Shown piece after piece: positions 32,331 to 43,669 of a stretch of DNA of 64,000 nt; the first letter of the stretch is position 1; every line of letters begins with the position of its first letter. The notes below the pieces were generated by a model, which was given only the letters and a program-made list of their open reading frames with translations, ran no database searches and was not told the origin of the DNA. Location of the stretch: NCBI RefSeq assembly GCF_030272615.1, contig NC_081405.1, positions 573,531,252 through 573,595,251 on the forward strand. The letters are read 5' to 3'. The position numbers and the translations under genes were made by a program. Source of the DNA: Cryptomeria japonica (taxonomy: Eukaryota > Streptophyta > Pinopsida > Cupressales > Cupressaceae).

Positions 32331-33520
32331 ATTGAAATATTTAAATTTAAGTTAATTAGTTTTATAAAGAGAAAATAATATTTTTAATACTTTTATTATT
32401 TAGCTTTAATGTTGTAATAATAGTTTTACTTAAAATTGTGTGTTAAAAATATTTTTTATTAATTTGATTATCTTGATAACTAATTCAAAATAATTAAAAA
32501 TAACAATATTAAATAAATTCTTATCTTTGACTTAGATTTTCTTGTGAAGACTATTTTTTTGGGGATAATTTGTGTAGTAGTTATTAAAATAAATTGTTTT
32601 GAATAAGGAAAGTAGTTTCCATTGTCTAAACAACTCCTTATCACTCCACCAACATTGATGGAGAATTGGGTTTGAATTGTGCACCTCGTAAAAAATGCAT
32701 TTAGGAATTTTAAGCATTGCCAATTCTCCTACATATAAAACTATTTGGTCAATTAATATTTTTCTGTAGTTGCCAGATCGAAACTCGGATAAAGAAAGGT
32801 GCAGTAATTTCATCTTTGCTCCTTATGCCTTCTCATTTTATGCACACGGTTCCATCATGATTCTCATTCCAACATTTGCATGTTCACTTTTGCTCCATGC
32901 TTTATTTGTTTTGTGTACATGGTTACATCATACCCACTCTATGTTTTATTATATTATCTTGTAATTTTAAACTATAATAAGTTGATTTATTTCATTATTT
33001 ATATTATTCTCTTGATTATTTTTTAAGTAAATAAAGTAAAAAAAAAATTAAAAAAAATGATTTTAATAATAAAATCATATTGAAAGAATGAATTATGAAA
33101 GAAAGTCCTATTAAAAAGAGGAAATTGGCAACATTAAATAATAAAAGATATTGTTTTAAGAACCTACATTATGAAAACTTAGTTTTCAAGAACCTGCATT
33201 ATGAAAACTTAGTTTTTAAGAACCTGTATTATGAAAATTAAGTTTTTAAGAATTTATTTTTTATTTCTAACATTAGTAAGAACTGAAATTTTGTTTCTCA
33301 CAGTTTTGTCAATAGATGAACTAAGTTTTTCTATGAGTTCAAGTATGTGGATTGTTTATATTTTATTTAGGAAAACTGATTATTATGTTGACTTCAATTT
33401 CTTTTGCTGATTTCATTTGTTATGATAAAATGAATGTCTTTATTTTTTATTTACAAAAGCTTTTGTGCTTAAAACACAAAAGTGTTGAAGATGGTAAAAG
33501 TTGAAGTCACTCTCAAATAA
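32331..33520. other. AT-rich spacer between LINE-A2 and LINE-C
   Basis: There is no supported gene. A loosely AT-rich block at 32455-32520 resembles 37565-37660, sharing ATCTTGATAACTAATTCAAA-like wording. A 30-bp tandem repeat lies at 33158-33260. Confidence 0.5.
33158..33260. repeat. 30-bp tandem repeat
   Basis: Units starting AAGAACC recur at 33158, 33188 and 33218, with a partial fourth at 33248. The body is ATTATGAAAACTTAGTTTT. Confidence 0.85.
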
Positions 33521-33800
33521 TAATTCCTATGTTTTTTAAAGATGTAATTCAATTTTTTATATTTTATTTTTAAATTTTCTTATGATTATCTATTATTTTT
33601 GTTTTCAAATTTTGTACGAATTGTATTTAGAATGTTTTATGTTCAAAGCAACTAAATGCGATCTTATTTCAAACCAATTTCTATTTTCTGAAAAGTTCTA
33701 ACTCAACTTCTATATTTTATTTTTAAGTTTTAATATGATAATCTATTAATATTTTTTGTAAGATTTTATTGCCAATAAATTTTTTTAAATTGTTTATTTT
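33520..33800 (-). repeat. AT-rich repeat next to LINE-C 3' end
   Basis: This roughly 280-bp block shares an extended, gapped similarity with 63395-63670, for example TGATTATCTATTATTTTTGT and CAAACCA followed by TTTTCTGAAAAGTT-like text. Both copies sit just beyond the 3' domain of a minus-strand LINE. They may be the LINE 3' UTR or a shared neighbouring repeat. Confidence 0.6.
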
Positions 33801-34205
33801 TTCTTGATTATAAGGTAAAAACTAAAATACATCCAAGTATAATCTGAGTTCATAGGTGCATAAATCCTAAAAATCTAAACAAACCCACAAATACTTGCCA
33901 ATATACCAGTCATAGATTACATTTATATTACATCCTTATATCAAACCCAGGCTTCTAGCTACAACCATATACATTTATCAATATGAGGAAAAAGTTAGGA
34001 CAAAATGCCAATAGTAGAATATGTCAAAATAAAAACCAGGATTATGTACACATGGAGTAAAAAAAGAACAAGATGCCACAAATAGAAGTCTACTCTAGAT
34101 CTAGGAAACCTAGCCAAGGGGGGCTTCCATCGACACTAGCCTCTATTCATCCAATGGTGGCCTTCCATCCATGCGAGCCTCTGATCATCCAACCTCTTGG
34201 CATTA

Positions 34206-34420
34206 CTAATCATCTGCTTGCAAGCCATTCCCTCTTATCTCTTTCATGAGTGCATCTAAGTTGTTGAGAAAGGGAGTTATCTCTTCATTTAACCTTCCCC
34301 ACGTATATCCATGGGAGAGCTCATAGACAAAAATCTTGGTGTGTCCATCCTCAGGAAATCTATGATTTTTTTCTTTGTTGAGTCTGATAACCATAGTGAC
34401 CTGTGAGAATATAGTATGAA
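34206..34420 (-). pseudogene. LINE-C 3'-terminal domain (FVYEL..GY.W)
   Basis: A 62-residue stretch contains TKIFVYELSHGYTWGRLNEE followed by a helical tail. The same pattern occurs at the 3' end of LINE-B (FVYEMQDGYEWARL) and at 63900-64000 (FIYELENGLGWKW). I do not recognise this as a named domain. Confidence 0.65.
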
Positions 34421-34499
34421 ATGCGATTCTATGAAAAGACTCAGTAAGGGCCCTTTCTATCCCTTGATACTTCTCTAAATTCCCAATCCTCCAAATGTA

Positions 34500-35260
34500 C
34501 CAAAGAATATCACATGAAAGAAAATTTCAGAACTGATTAGTGTCTTTTTTAAGTCCTTTAATAAAACCAGATAAAACATCAAGTATGCTAAAATGACAAG
34601 GAATAATAAACCCAAACAACTTCCAAACCTCCTTAGCTACAAGTAATAAGTCCTTTAATAAAACCAGATACAATATCAAGTATGCTAATATGCCAAGGAA
34701 TAATAAACCCAAACAACTTCCAAACCTCCTTAGCTATAGAGTAATAAGTGCTTTAATAAAACTAGATACAACATCAAGTATGCTAATATGCCAAGGAAAA
34801 ATAAACCCAAACAACTTCCAAACCTCCTTAGCTACAAAGTAATCAAATAAAATATGTCTAACTGTCTCTTTAACCTTGCAAATGTTACACAAATCATCGT
34901 TAGAATGTTTAGATCTGATAGGTAACTTATCAAGCAGAAGCAACCATTTAAAAGCTCTCTTTTTAGGAGCAACAAGAGAGTTCCAAATATTCTTAAACAA
35001 CTTGCCCCATTGAGCAGGAGATGAATTAGAATACCAAAAAATATTAAAATGATTAACAATACTCTCATTATACAAGACACTATAAGTTCGTTTACTAGAC
35101 AGGGGAAGTTGATACTTACAAGAGAGCTGATCCCATGAAATGATCATATCATTAGAAATAATATCCTTAAAGCACTCGATTCCTTTGTTGTACCAAACCT
35201 TATTCGAGTGACCTTGAGTGAGTTCATGGGGTTTTCCATTGTGCATAAGATTTCACCAAA
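34500..35260 (-). pseudogene. LINE-C zinc-binding (zf-RVT) region with internal triplication
   Basis: Reading leftward, WGKLFKNIWNSLVAPKKRAF and LCNICKVKETVRHILFDYF hold a Cys-x2-Cys...His zinc-type cluster matching LINE-B at 42950-43130. It then reads VAKEVWKLFGFIFPWHISIL, and this C-terminal stretch is repeated three times in the DNA (34551-34845). Because the unit is 97-98 bp, each repeat shifts frame. Confidence 0.75.
34551..34845 (-). repeat. Three tandem copies of a 97-98-bp unit inside LINE-C
   Basis: Units start with AAGTCCTTTAATAAAACCAG at 34551, 34648 and (AAGTGCTTTA) 34746. They are nearly identical, so the amplification is younger than the decay of the LINE. Confidence 0.9.
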
Positions 35261-35379
35261 TAGACTTCTCTCCACACATAAAATCATCCTGGCTGATCCA
35301 ATTATTACCAATATTATGTTTAGCACTCTCCCAAGCCTTCCAAATAGATTTAAAGACAACAGAACCTGCGGTGGATACT

Positions 35380-36540
35380 GAGAAATTCCCTGCTATTAGG
35401 TCACTAAAGGGAAGAAATTTCCATGATTTGGAAATGCTTAGGAACCCCTAATCTGATAGTATACTGAATGAGCACTTTCCAAGACTCACCACCTTCTAAT
35501 GAGTGGATCTTCCACTTAGCAACAAAAGAAATCCCTTGGATTCTAAGATCCTTAAGACCTAAACCTCCAAAAGCCTTGTTCATGTAGCACCATTCCCACT
35601 TGACTGAGTGCACTTTCTTCTGACCTCTACCATCTGACCATAGGAAATTCCTAATGATCTTTTGTAGTTCATTGACCATAATTACTAAACATCCATATAG
35701 TGGCATAGTATATACTGTAAGAGGACATGACTTTTTGACAAACTTCAATTCTGCCAACTAGAGAGAGATAGTGTTTATTCCACTTGCTTAACTTAGTTTC
35801 AATCTTCCCTTAATCCACATCCACATATCTTTGAGACCTGGAGAGACAATAAAAGGAATCCCTAGGTATTTATGAATTGCATTCGGCCCTCCTCATTAGA
35901 ACCCAAAGGAAGAGAGCCAATCCAGAGTCCTCTCAGCCCAACTAAGCAAGGTAGATTTGGCTTGGGAAATCTTTGCCCTAAAGCTCTAGGATGAGATTTG
36001 TATCATCAGCAAACTGGATGTTAAGCAATTTATATTTGTCTAGCAAGGAAATACCTTTCACTTTAGGAGAAAGCAAGTTGTCTCTAAGAAGATAGGACAA
36101 AGCATCAGAAGAAACCACAAAAAGAGCAGGAGCAACAGGACATCCTTGCCTAATGGATCTACCAATATTAAAGGTATGAGAGGTAACTCCATTAACTTCA
36201 ATCTGAGCATGGGCATCCACAACGAGGACCTAAACCCAATGGCAGAATACCTCAGGAAAACCGAAGGCTTCAATCATCATGAAGATAAACTTCCATTCAA
36301 TTCTATTGCGTGCCTTCTCAAAGTCCAATAAACCTTTTGATTCAAAAGCCTTGGCCACTCTAGAGCCTCCCAACTGGTAATAAGGTTGATAAGGCCTTTT
36401 TTAATCTCAGCCCCCAGAGAACCTATATTCGCCTTATAAAACTCAATAGTAAGCCCATTCGGACCAGGGGCTTTATCATTATCCAGAGAGTTGATGGCCT
36501 TTTTGACTTCTTCCACTGAGATAGGTGTACCAAGAGCCTG
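35380..36540 (-). pseudogene. LINE-C reverse transcriptase and thumb
   Basis: Landmarks reading leftward are DKAPGPNGLTIEFYKANIG (36440-36470), LLDFEKARNRIEW near 36300-36340, IGRSIRQGCPVAPALFV (36100-36150), the intact catalytic QFADDTNLIL (about 35985-36015), and the thumb FLWSDGRGQKKVHSVKWEWC (35580-35645). Compared with LINE-B, about 60-70 residues between the PDG motif and NLITSWEALEW are deleted. Confidence 0.8.
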
Positions 36541-36561
36541 CCTCTCATCGAGATATAAAAT

Positions 36562-37065
36562 CTAAGGGATAATCGATTGACATTTGTCCCTCACAATACA
36601 GGACAGAGTTGACTCCTCAGAGGAGAAGAGAAACTTGTAGAAGGGAAAATAAAACTTTTGATTCTTTGTCACCATTGGATAGCCATTGCATCCTAGTTCT
36701 TGTTCTAGTTCCCATAGCTTTATCATGTTGCAATTGCCTAAGCTTATTTCTAACAACAACCACCAATTGAGTGAGTTGAGGATTATTGGGATCTTTTTGT
36801 ATGTCCTCTTCAACACTAGGTAAGTATAACCCATATGCCTAGCATCTTTGGCCTTCGTTTTCCCAATGGTACCAAGCAACTTTTGCCAGCTAGAAATCGA
36901 AGTATTCCATCTCACAATATTGGAGCTAGATTGGGGATTCCATCTATTGAATAGTCTCACAATATGAATCGCAGCCAAAGTGTCTTTATCCTCGAGAGCA
37001 ACGGAGAGGGATATCGGCCAAAATGGGATGATGATCCTAAAGGGAGGAACTCTGAACAACAACAC
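36562..37065 (-). pseudogene. LINE-C linker between endonuclease and RT
   Basis: A 167-residue open stretch includes IVRWNTSISSWQKLLGTIGK and TKAKDARHMGY. It aligns with LINE-B MLRWQRNIYSWQSLLQTIGQ and KKAKDFR at 40505-40590. The endonuclease upstream is missing. Confidence 0.7.
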
Positions 37066-37179
37066 AAGATCCTTAGAAAATATTAATTTTTTTATTAAAG
37101 TCGAAGAAGAAATAATTTATCCAGTTAATTTACCCTTTACAAATCCTTAATGGTGATTCTATTTTATCGATTATAATGA

Positions 37180-37385
37180 TGACAGGTTACAGGAACAATT
37201 TTTTATGGAGAGCCCAGACATAGGGAATACATTTGTGATCACGGCTTCCATCGGGGGTATTTTGACATGCACATTTGATGAGGATTGTCTATACACTCTA
37301 GCTGAAGGAACAATGGCAAAATCTGCGAAACGGGCAAAGCACAAATTTGAAGGCGGTGACGATGACTGTGCAAGAATTGATTAAA
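37180..37385 (+). other. Exon-like CpG-bearing island, unrecognised
   Basis: A frame of about 66 codons runs from about 37186 to a TAA at 37382-37384, with LQEQFFMESPDIGNT, TASIGGILTCTFDEDCLY and GTMAKSAKRAKHKFEGG. It begins right after GATGACAG, which would serve as a splice acceptor. Unlike its surroundings it has several intact CpGs. I do not recognise the protein. A second frame (FYGEPRHREYICDHGF) is also open for 28 codons. Confidence 0.35.
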
Positions 37386-37693
37386 TAACTAATTTCAAAT
37401 AAAAATAAAAATATTAAAGTATTTCATTTCATTATTTATATTATATTTTAATTAGTTTAAGATTATAGTAAAAAATAAAATAAAATTAATATTAATGATT
37501 TTTTTATATAAATATTTATCTTCATTTTCAGTAATATTTTTTATTTATTTGGTTTCAAATTTCATGTCAAAAAATAATATTTTTATTGATTGTATTGTCT
37601 TGACAATTAATTTAAAATAACAAATAAAATATTAAATATTAAATCAATTCATTCCATTGTTTATATTAATCTTTTTAGACTAAAATAAAGTCA

Positions 37694-37703
37694 AAGTAAA
37701 AAT
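37694..37703. repeat. LINE-B target-site duplication, left copy
   Basis: AAGTAAAAAT recurs at 43831-43840 directly after the A-rich 3' end. The A content makes the exact limits uncertain. Confidence 0.6.
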
Positions 37704-37965
37704 CATTACAATGGACTTCTATTAAGGAGAGCTGCACTTTTTCGGTGCCTACATTTGTGACCTGAAGAAGGAAGCACGAACGAGGCTGGCAGGCACCATT
37801 GGAGTACCCTGGCATCTACGTGGAGGAGTAAATCTCCTCCACTCAGTTTGCTTTTCTCCCACTTGCTCTATTTTACTCTATCTTTCTTTTATTCTGCTTT
37901 AGAAAATTTATTACATCTAACTCCACCCTTCCACCCACCTCGCGTGATCTTAACCTTGGGTCACC

Positions 37966-39663
37966 ATGGAGCTAGAGTCTGACAGTCTTAGTGTTAATAA
38001 TCCTAAAACCATTCCGCAGATATTACCAGCCCTAGCAAAGTTGTTTGCTGAGATCGTCGCCCCGCTTGGAAATGGAGTCCACTCATTGTTGCACTTCCTT
38101 ACGACTCCTACAGACGAAGGACCCAGTAATGATGGTAAGTCCCATTGCAATACCTTGGATCCCTTCTGCATTTCACCAAAAATTGAAATGTTGAATGAAA
38201 TTTCTTTAGAAAAACGTAGGTTATGTGACACTGCCATCTTTTTTGCCTATGTGGATGCTCAAAAATGCTCACCTAGGAAAGTCATAGATGACTGGTTTCA
38301 CAACCTATGGAATCTCAAACTAGGGCTTAAAATCACGTTTTGTAGACAAATACAAAGAGGTCTCTTTCTCATTTTCTTTAATTCGCATAATGCCCAATTG
38401 GAAGCACTTAAATGCCAGTATTGGATGGTTGGGAATACCTCCTTTCGAGCCCTAGCCTAGTCTCCAGAGGCGGTTAATGAGGAAGTCGTCGCATTATCCT
38501 CACCCAGATGGGTCATCCTCAAGGATGTCCCACCTTTTTTGTGGCATTTCCTTCCCCAATTATTGGAACCATTTGGCAAAATTATTCGGATAGATGAAAC
38601 TACTCAGTTGGTGCCCAATCTAGATGCAAGAATGCTTGTCTCAATCAAGCCTAGAGTCGACATTCCACCATCCTTAAACTTAGATATCAATGGAGACACA
38701 TTTGTCTGCCTGATTGAAATGCTTGGAGGGTTGAATGCATGTTTTCTCTGCAACAAAGAAGGGCATATTCTTAAAAATTGCCCAATTATTAATCGTAGAA
38801 AGCAAAAACATAACTCAGGGGAAACTACTAAAAACCCTAAAACTGTTAATGATCTGCAATCTCCCCCTCCTCCCTCTGCTAACAAGAGGTCTGCAGATCC
38901 TAATCCCACTCCTAATAAGGTTAACCCTCTCAATCTTGAGCTTGCACCTGTAGCTTCCAAACTCCTCATCCCTGTTTCTGATCCCTTTCAAAATCTTGTA
39001 GAAACCCCCTCAAATGGTTTTCAACTTATTTCTTTAAGGAAACGAAGATGTAAAGTTACCCCTCCTAATGCCCTAAGTCTTAGCCGCTCCTCCAATAACC
39101 AATTGGCCTCTACTCTTAAACCCCAGGACCCTAATCCATCACCTATTAATTATGTGGTTAGAAATATGGTTAAAAACTTGGAAAACCCCAATCGTGGGGA
39201 TGATGGTTCTAGCATTGGTAATAACCCTGCAATGATGCTTAGTTCTGATACTCCCATTCAATCAGTCTCCTCTTCACTTGCAGGGCTTATTCCTGACACT
39301 AACACCACCATTCCCTCAACTACATCTACGCTCAAAGAACTAGAGGACAATCATATTATAGAAGTTATCTATGCTAATAAGGGTCTAGAGGAAATTAGAA
39401 CTAGCACTATGCTCCCTAGCTTTCTAGGCTCACAGTTGTCTAGGTCTGACATAGTAGGAAACAAAAATAGTAGAGCTGAACTTCCTGAAACTAGTGAAGA
39501 TGATGAGGACCTTGTGAAAGGGTACTCCCTAAATAAAAAAAAGGTAGGCCAAGGGGCTCCAAAAACAAGAAAAAATCTGGGGACCAGCAATGGTCTCCCT
39601 ACCAGCCCCCCCCAGATCCTCCACTTTGATGAAATACATATCTTGGAACATTCGAGGCCTTGA
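37966..39663 (+). pseudogene. LINE-B ORF1 (RNA-binding, CCHC knuckle), one stop
   Basis: This ORF1 protein would coat LINE RNA. The frame is open from ATG 37966 to the stop at 39661-39663 apart from a single TAG at 38458-38460. The N-terminal half (about residues 70-250) fits the DUF4283-type domain of plant LINE ORF1 proteins. A zinc knuckle, CFLCNKEGHILKNC, lies at 38743-38784 with all four ligands. The C-terminal part is Pro-, Ser- and Asn-rich and ends in an acidic and lysine-rich piece. It is the best preserved ORF of the window. Reading through one amber codon would restore about 565 residues, but the partner ORF2 is dead. Confidence 0.85.
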
Positions 39664-42600
39664 GTCACCTGACAGGAAATTTGTTATTAAAAGATTTTTG
39701 GATCATCATAAAAACTTAGATTTTCTGATGTTACAAGAACTTAAATCTTTTGGATTCTACCTCGACACCACACTTGACTTCATCTAGAGAGATGCAACCA
39801 AAGTCTATAACAATCACCCAAGAGGAAAAGGAGGAGTTGGTCTTCTTATCGCCCCTAAATGGACAATGTACCTCAAGGCTAAAGGGACCTCCCCCTGTAA
39901 TAGAGTAGCTTGAATTACCCTAGATATTAAGGGTTCTTGCTTTGGCATATGTTCCATTTATGCATCCAATGATTATAAGGAAAGAATTTCCCTCTAGAAT
40001 TGGCTAACCTCCCTTCCAAATATCCCTTGGATCATGGCGGGGGATTTTGATATGATTGAATCTCAGAATGACAAGGTTGGGGGACTGCCGTTGGAATGGA
40101 AAAACTTAGAAAGACCTCACTAGGACAGGTTGAAGCAACACTTTAAATTGTTTGACCCCCTAGAAGGCACTAAAACTAACACCCCTAACCTATGGCACAC
40201 CTGGTGCAACTTTCAGCAAAACACTAGTAGGATCTACTCTAGGCTAGATAGATTCTATGCTAATAAGGACTTTTTCTCCTTTTCCCCCAATCAGTTTGGG
40301 AATGCGGTTGTGGTCTTACCAACTACCCTATCTGACCACTTCCCTATTCTACCCATTATTAACATTAGGGACTCCATCACCCCTAGCCATCCTCGTTATA
40401 AGAAATTATTTCTTAACACCTCCTTGTTGCAAGATAAGGATGTCCTAAATACCATCAAACTTATTAGACTCTTCAACTTGTAGCCACATTTCCCCCAATC
40501 CCACATGCTCAGATGGCAGAGGAACATTTACTCCTGGCAGAGTCTTCTCCAAACCATTGGGCAAAAAAAAGCCAAGGATTTTAGATTCATAGAAAAAACT
40601 CTTACCCATCCACTTCACTCCCTAGAACATGAAATTCAACTCCAACCTTCTTCCCCTACCCTGGCCAAGAAGGTCTCTGAGGCTAGAGATATTCTTAGGA
40701 AGCACCAGCAGGTTAAAATCAGAGGTGTCTTCATCCGAGCCCGCAACCACTGGCTCTAGTTTGGTGATAAGGGCTCCAAAACATTCTTTAATCTGGTTAA
40801 ACAAAAATAGACAAGGGAGAAAATAGATAGAATAACTATAGATGATAAGGAACTCCTAGATATAAATGACATCAAAGAAGCCTTTGAACTATTTTATAAA
40901 ACCTTGTTTACAGCCGAGGATAATGAGTCCTCAAACGAGGCCCGTACCAAATGTAGAACAACTATTCCTAATAGAATCTCTGAGGATGAAGCCAACCTCC
41001 TCAAAGTTAAGATAACCATGCAAGAAATCAAGGATGCCATTAAGTATCTCAAGGATAGCAAGGCCCCAAGCCCTGATGGTCTTCCTACTGAATTCTACAA
41101 AACTAACATTGACTAGATCTCGAATGACCTATTGGACATCTATGATGAAGCCCTTGCCACTAGCACCTTGGGGGAGTTCATAAATAGGGGTATTATTAAG
41201 CTTGTACCAAAGGAATGGGACAAAGCCCTAATTAAAAATTGGAGGCCAATTACCCTCCTCAATGTCTCCTACAAAATCCTGGCCAAAGCCTTAGCCTCTC
41301 ACCTTGAGAAGATCCTCCCCAAATTCATCTGCTCCACCCAAACAGGCTTCATTAGAGACAAATACATCTTGGAAAATCTTGTAACAAGTTGGGAGTCCGT
41401 GGAGTGGGCCAGAACCTCGAACCAAGGCGCTGCCATGTTCCTTGTTGACTTTGAGAAAGCGTATGACAGGGTGGAGTGGGATTTCATCCTCATGATGCTC
41501 TCAACCTTTGGCTTTCCTAGAGAATTTTGTAACTATATTCGAATCCTCCTCAAGGATTCATCTGCCCTGATTGAAGTCAATGGGACCCTTTCCCAGCCTA
41601 TTCCCCTGTCCAAGTCAATTAGGCAGGGCTGCCCCCTTGCCCCTACTCTGTTTGTCATTGCTTTTGATGCCCTATATTATCTCCTTAGAGATGACACCCT
41701 ATCCCCTCGTGTCCAAGGCATTACTATGCCTAACAACTTTGAACTGATCAACATCCAGTTTTCTCATGACACCTCGCTCTTCCTGAAACTCTCAAAGCAC
41801 AATATTGATTCCATTAATCAAAAACTTGACATTTTTGGTAGAGCTTCAGGAGCCCAGATATCTAACACCAAATCCATTCTACTTGGATGCAAAGATAATC
41901 CTCCGGATTGGCTTCACCAGTTCGGCTATGCATGGGGAGGACCTAATTAATTAGTCCATTACCTTGGCATTCCCTTCTCTGCATCTCCCTCTCTTAAGGA
42001 CATGTGGGGCTGGGTCAAGGGTAAGATAGACAGTAAACTCAACAAGTGGGACAATAGAGTCCTCTCCCTTGTAGGCAGGATTCAAGTCTACCAAAAGATC
42101 CTATCCTTATACAACATATACTAACCCTCAGTATGGATGTTCGACAATTACCAAGTCTTTGAAATCCAAAAGGCCATCAAACGGTTCTTATGGTCTGACG
42201 GGAAGGGTAAAAGGAAAGCTCACGTGGTCACGTGGTGATGGTGCCACTTGGATAAAAAGTTGGATGGGCTAGGCCTTAAGGATCTCAGGCTGCAAGGTAT
42301 CTCCCTTGCTGCCGAATGGATTTTTGACTCATTGGAAGATCAAGAACCCTAGAAAATCCTCATTAGAAACAACATACAAAACGGTGTTCCTAAAATTGCC
42401 AAAACTTGGAAAGCCCTCCCCTTCAGTGACTTAATTGCAGGTGGTTTCCCAGTGTCTATCCGAGGCACCTGAGTTTTTAAATCCATCTGGAAAGTCTGGG
42501 AGCATGTGTGTGGTCTCATTAACAACTTGAGCTTCAATTGTGAAAATACCCTCCACGGTGAAAGGTCAATATGGTGGAACATGCATCATAACTCCAAACC

Positions 42601-43669
42601 CCTTGCTTTAACCCAAGGCTGCTCTGCTAAGTTCTCGCATAATAAAAGAATCAAGTACATTATGGATATTCTAGAGCATGATAATCTTATCAGCTGGGAG
42701 GCTCTTAGTACTAAATATTATCTCCTTGCATCACATAAGAAAACATACAATATGATTAAAAATGCTTGTGCTCCCCTTGATCTCCCAAAGAACACCCAAG
42801 TAGATGCCCATAGGTACCTAACATTCCTTTGGAAGGATGGCTCCACCCTCCCTCAGATCAAAGCCAAATCTATCTATACCCTACTCAATAGTGACACCGC
42901 AGTAATTGAACATATCAACACTCTGTGGTATGTTAATCATACCCCCCATACTTGGCAAAATATGTTTGAGAAGCTCTGGCGGTCCCCCATCCCCCCTAAA
43001 ATCAAATGTTTCAGATGGCAATTTATGTTTGATAGATTACCGATTAGGAATAAATCAGCTGCATATGATCGGTGTTTTGTCTCCAGAAAACCTGAGACTA
43101 TGCGTCACATCTTCTTTGATTGTCCCTTTGCTAGAGAAGTGTGGCTTCTACTTGGAATTGCTATCACAGAATCTATTTTCACTCATGATATAGTTATTGG
43201 TTTTATTCATGGACTGAGGAAGGATACCAATATAGTGTGGGAAATTTTATCTTCTTACATTCTCTGGTTTATTTGGAAACTTAGAAATAAGGAGAAGTTC
43301 CAATGTATTACAAGGGAACGTATTGAGTTTTTTTAAAAACTCACACATTACAAGATTGTTGTGCAGGTCTGTTTCCTGATGAACCTCGAGAGAAACAAGC
43401 TACTGTGATTTCTGAAGGATGGTAGAGCAACCATGTTTGTCTACGAGATGCAAGATGGCTACGAATGGGCTAGGCTTGCCGAGAACCAAGTCTCCTTTGA
43501 CAAAGCAGTGAAGAAACTGATAAAGGATCTACAGGACAGCAGGCCCAGTCCCTTCAACATGATTGAGATGTGCTCCCAGATCCTAGCAAGAAAGAAGGTG
43601 GTCTGGATGGAAGGAGAACAAGGCTGGACCACATGGATGGAGAACCTGGATGAGGTTCTCCAATAGGGA
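39629..43669 (+). pseudogene. LINE-B ORF2 (endonuclease, RT, zinc region, 3' domain), ~15 stops but one frame
   Basis: ORF2 starts at ATG 39629, overlapping ORF1 by 35 bases in another frame. EN motifs are SWNIRGLESPDRKF, LDFLMLQELK (39716-39745), IMAGDFDMIESQND (40034-40075), SRIYSRLDRFY and LSDHFPI. RT motifs are SPDGLPTEFYKT (41072-41107), LVDFEKAYDRVEW (41441-41479) and SKSIRQGCPLAPTLF (41611-41655). The catalytic box reads QFSHDTSLFL (41756-41785), with His for the first Asp. The thumb has KRFLWSDGKGKRKAHVVTW. The zinc region is at 42950-43140, with CFVSRKPETMRHIFFDCPF. The whole 4 kb keeps a single frame, with about fifteen stops that mostly replace Gln, Trp or Arg codons. Confidence 0.85.
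43433..43669 (+). pseudogene. LINE-B 3'-terminal domain (FVYEM..GY.W)
   Basis: This is the last part of ORF2, 77 residues: MFVYEMQDGYEWARLAENQV, a helical stretch, and a Trp-rich end. It is in frame with the zinc region but separated from it by two stops. It corresponds to 34206-34394 in LINE-C and about 63880-64000 in LINE-D. Its role is unknown; a position at the very C-terminus suggests template RNA or target recognition, which is inference. Confidence 0.65.

Larger units (their letters stand above)
33840..37075 (-). mobile_element. LINE-C (5'-truncated L1-type LINE)
   Basis: This minus-strand LINE of the LINE-B family runs from the linker after the endonuclease (37065) through RT, thumb and zinc region to the short 3'-terminal domain (34206-34394). 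There is no RNase H. It is broken by stops, by a deletion in RT and by a 97-bp triplication in the zinc region. The start at about 37075 is a 5' truncation. Confidence 0.8.
37076..37703. other. Spacer between LINE-C and LINE-B
   Basis: This is AT-rich DNA except for a CpG-bearing island at about 37180-37385. The last ten bases (37694-37703, AAGTAAAAAT) are the left target duplication of LINE-B. Confidence 0.6.

Noticed and set aside
38604-39668. Long minus-strand frames opposite LINE-B ORF1
   Set aside because: They mirror the real ORF1, which has a zinc knuckle and family signatures on the plus strand.
37966-43669. Recoding of TAG as an amino acid, given many TAGs in open frames
   Set aside because: TAA and TGA also occur at Gln, Trp and Arg positions, and copies are otherwise decayed. 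Mutation explains this better than a changed code.
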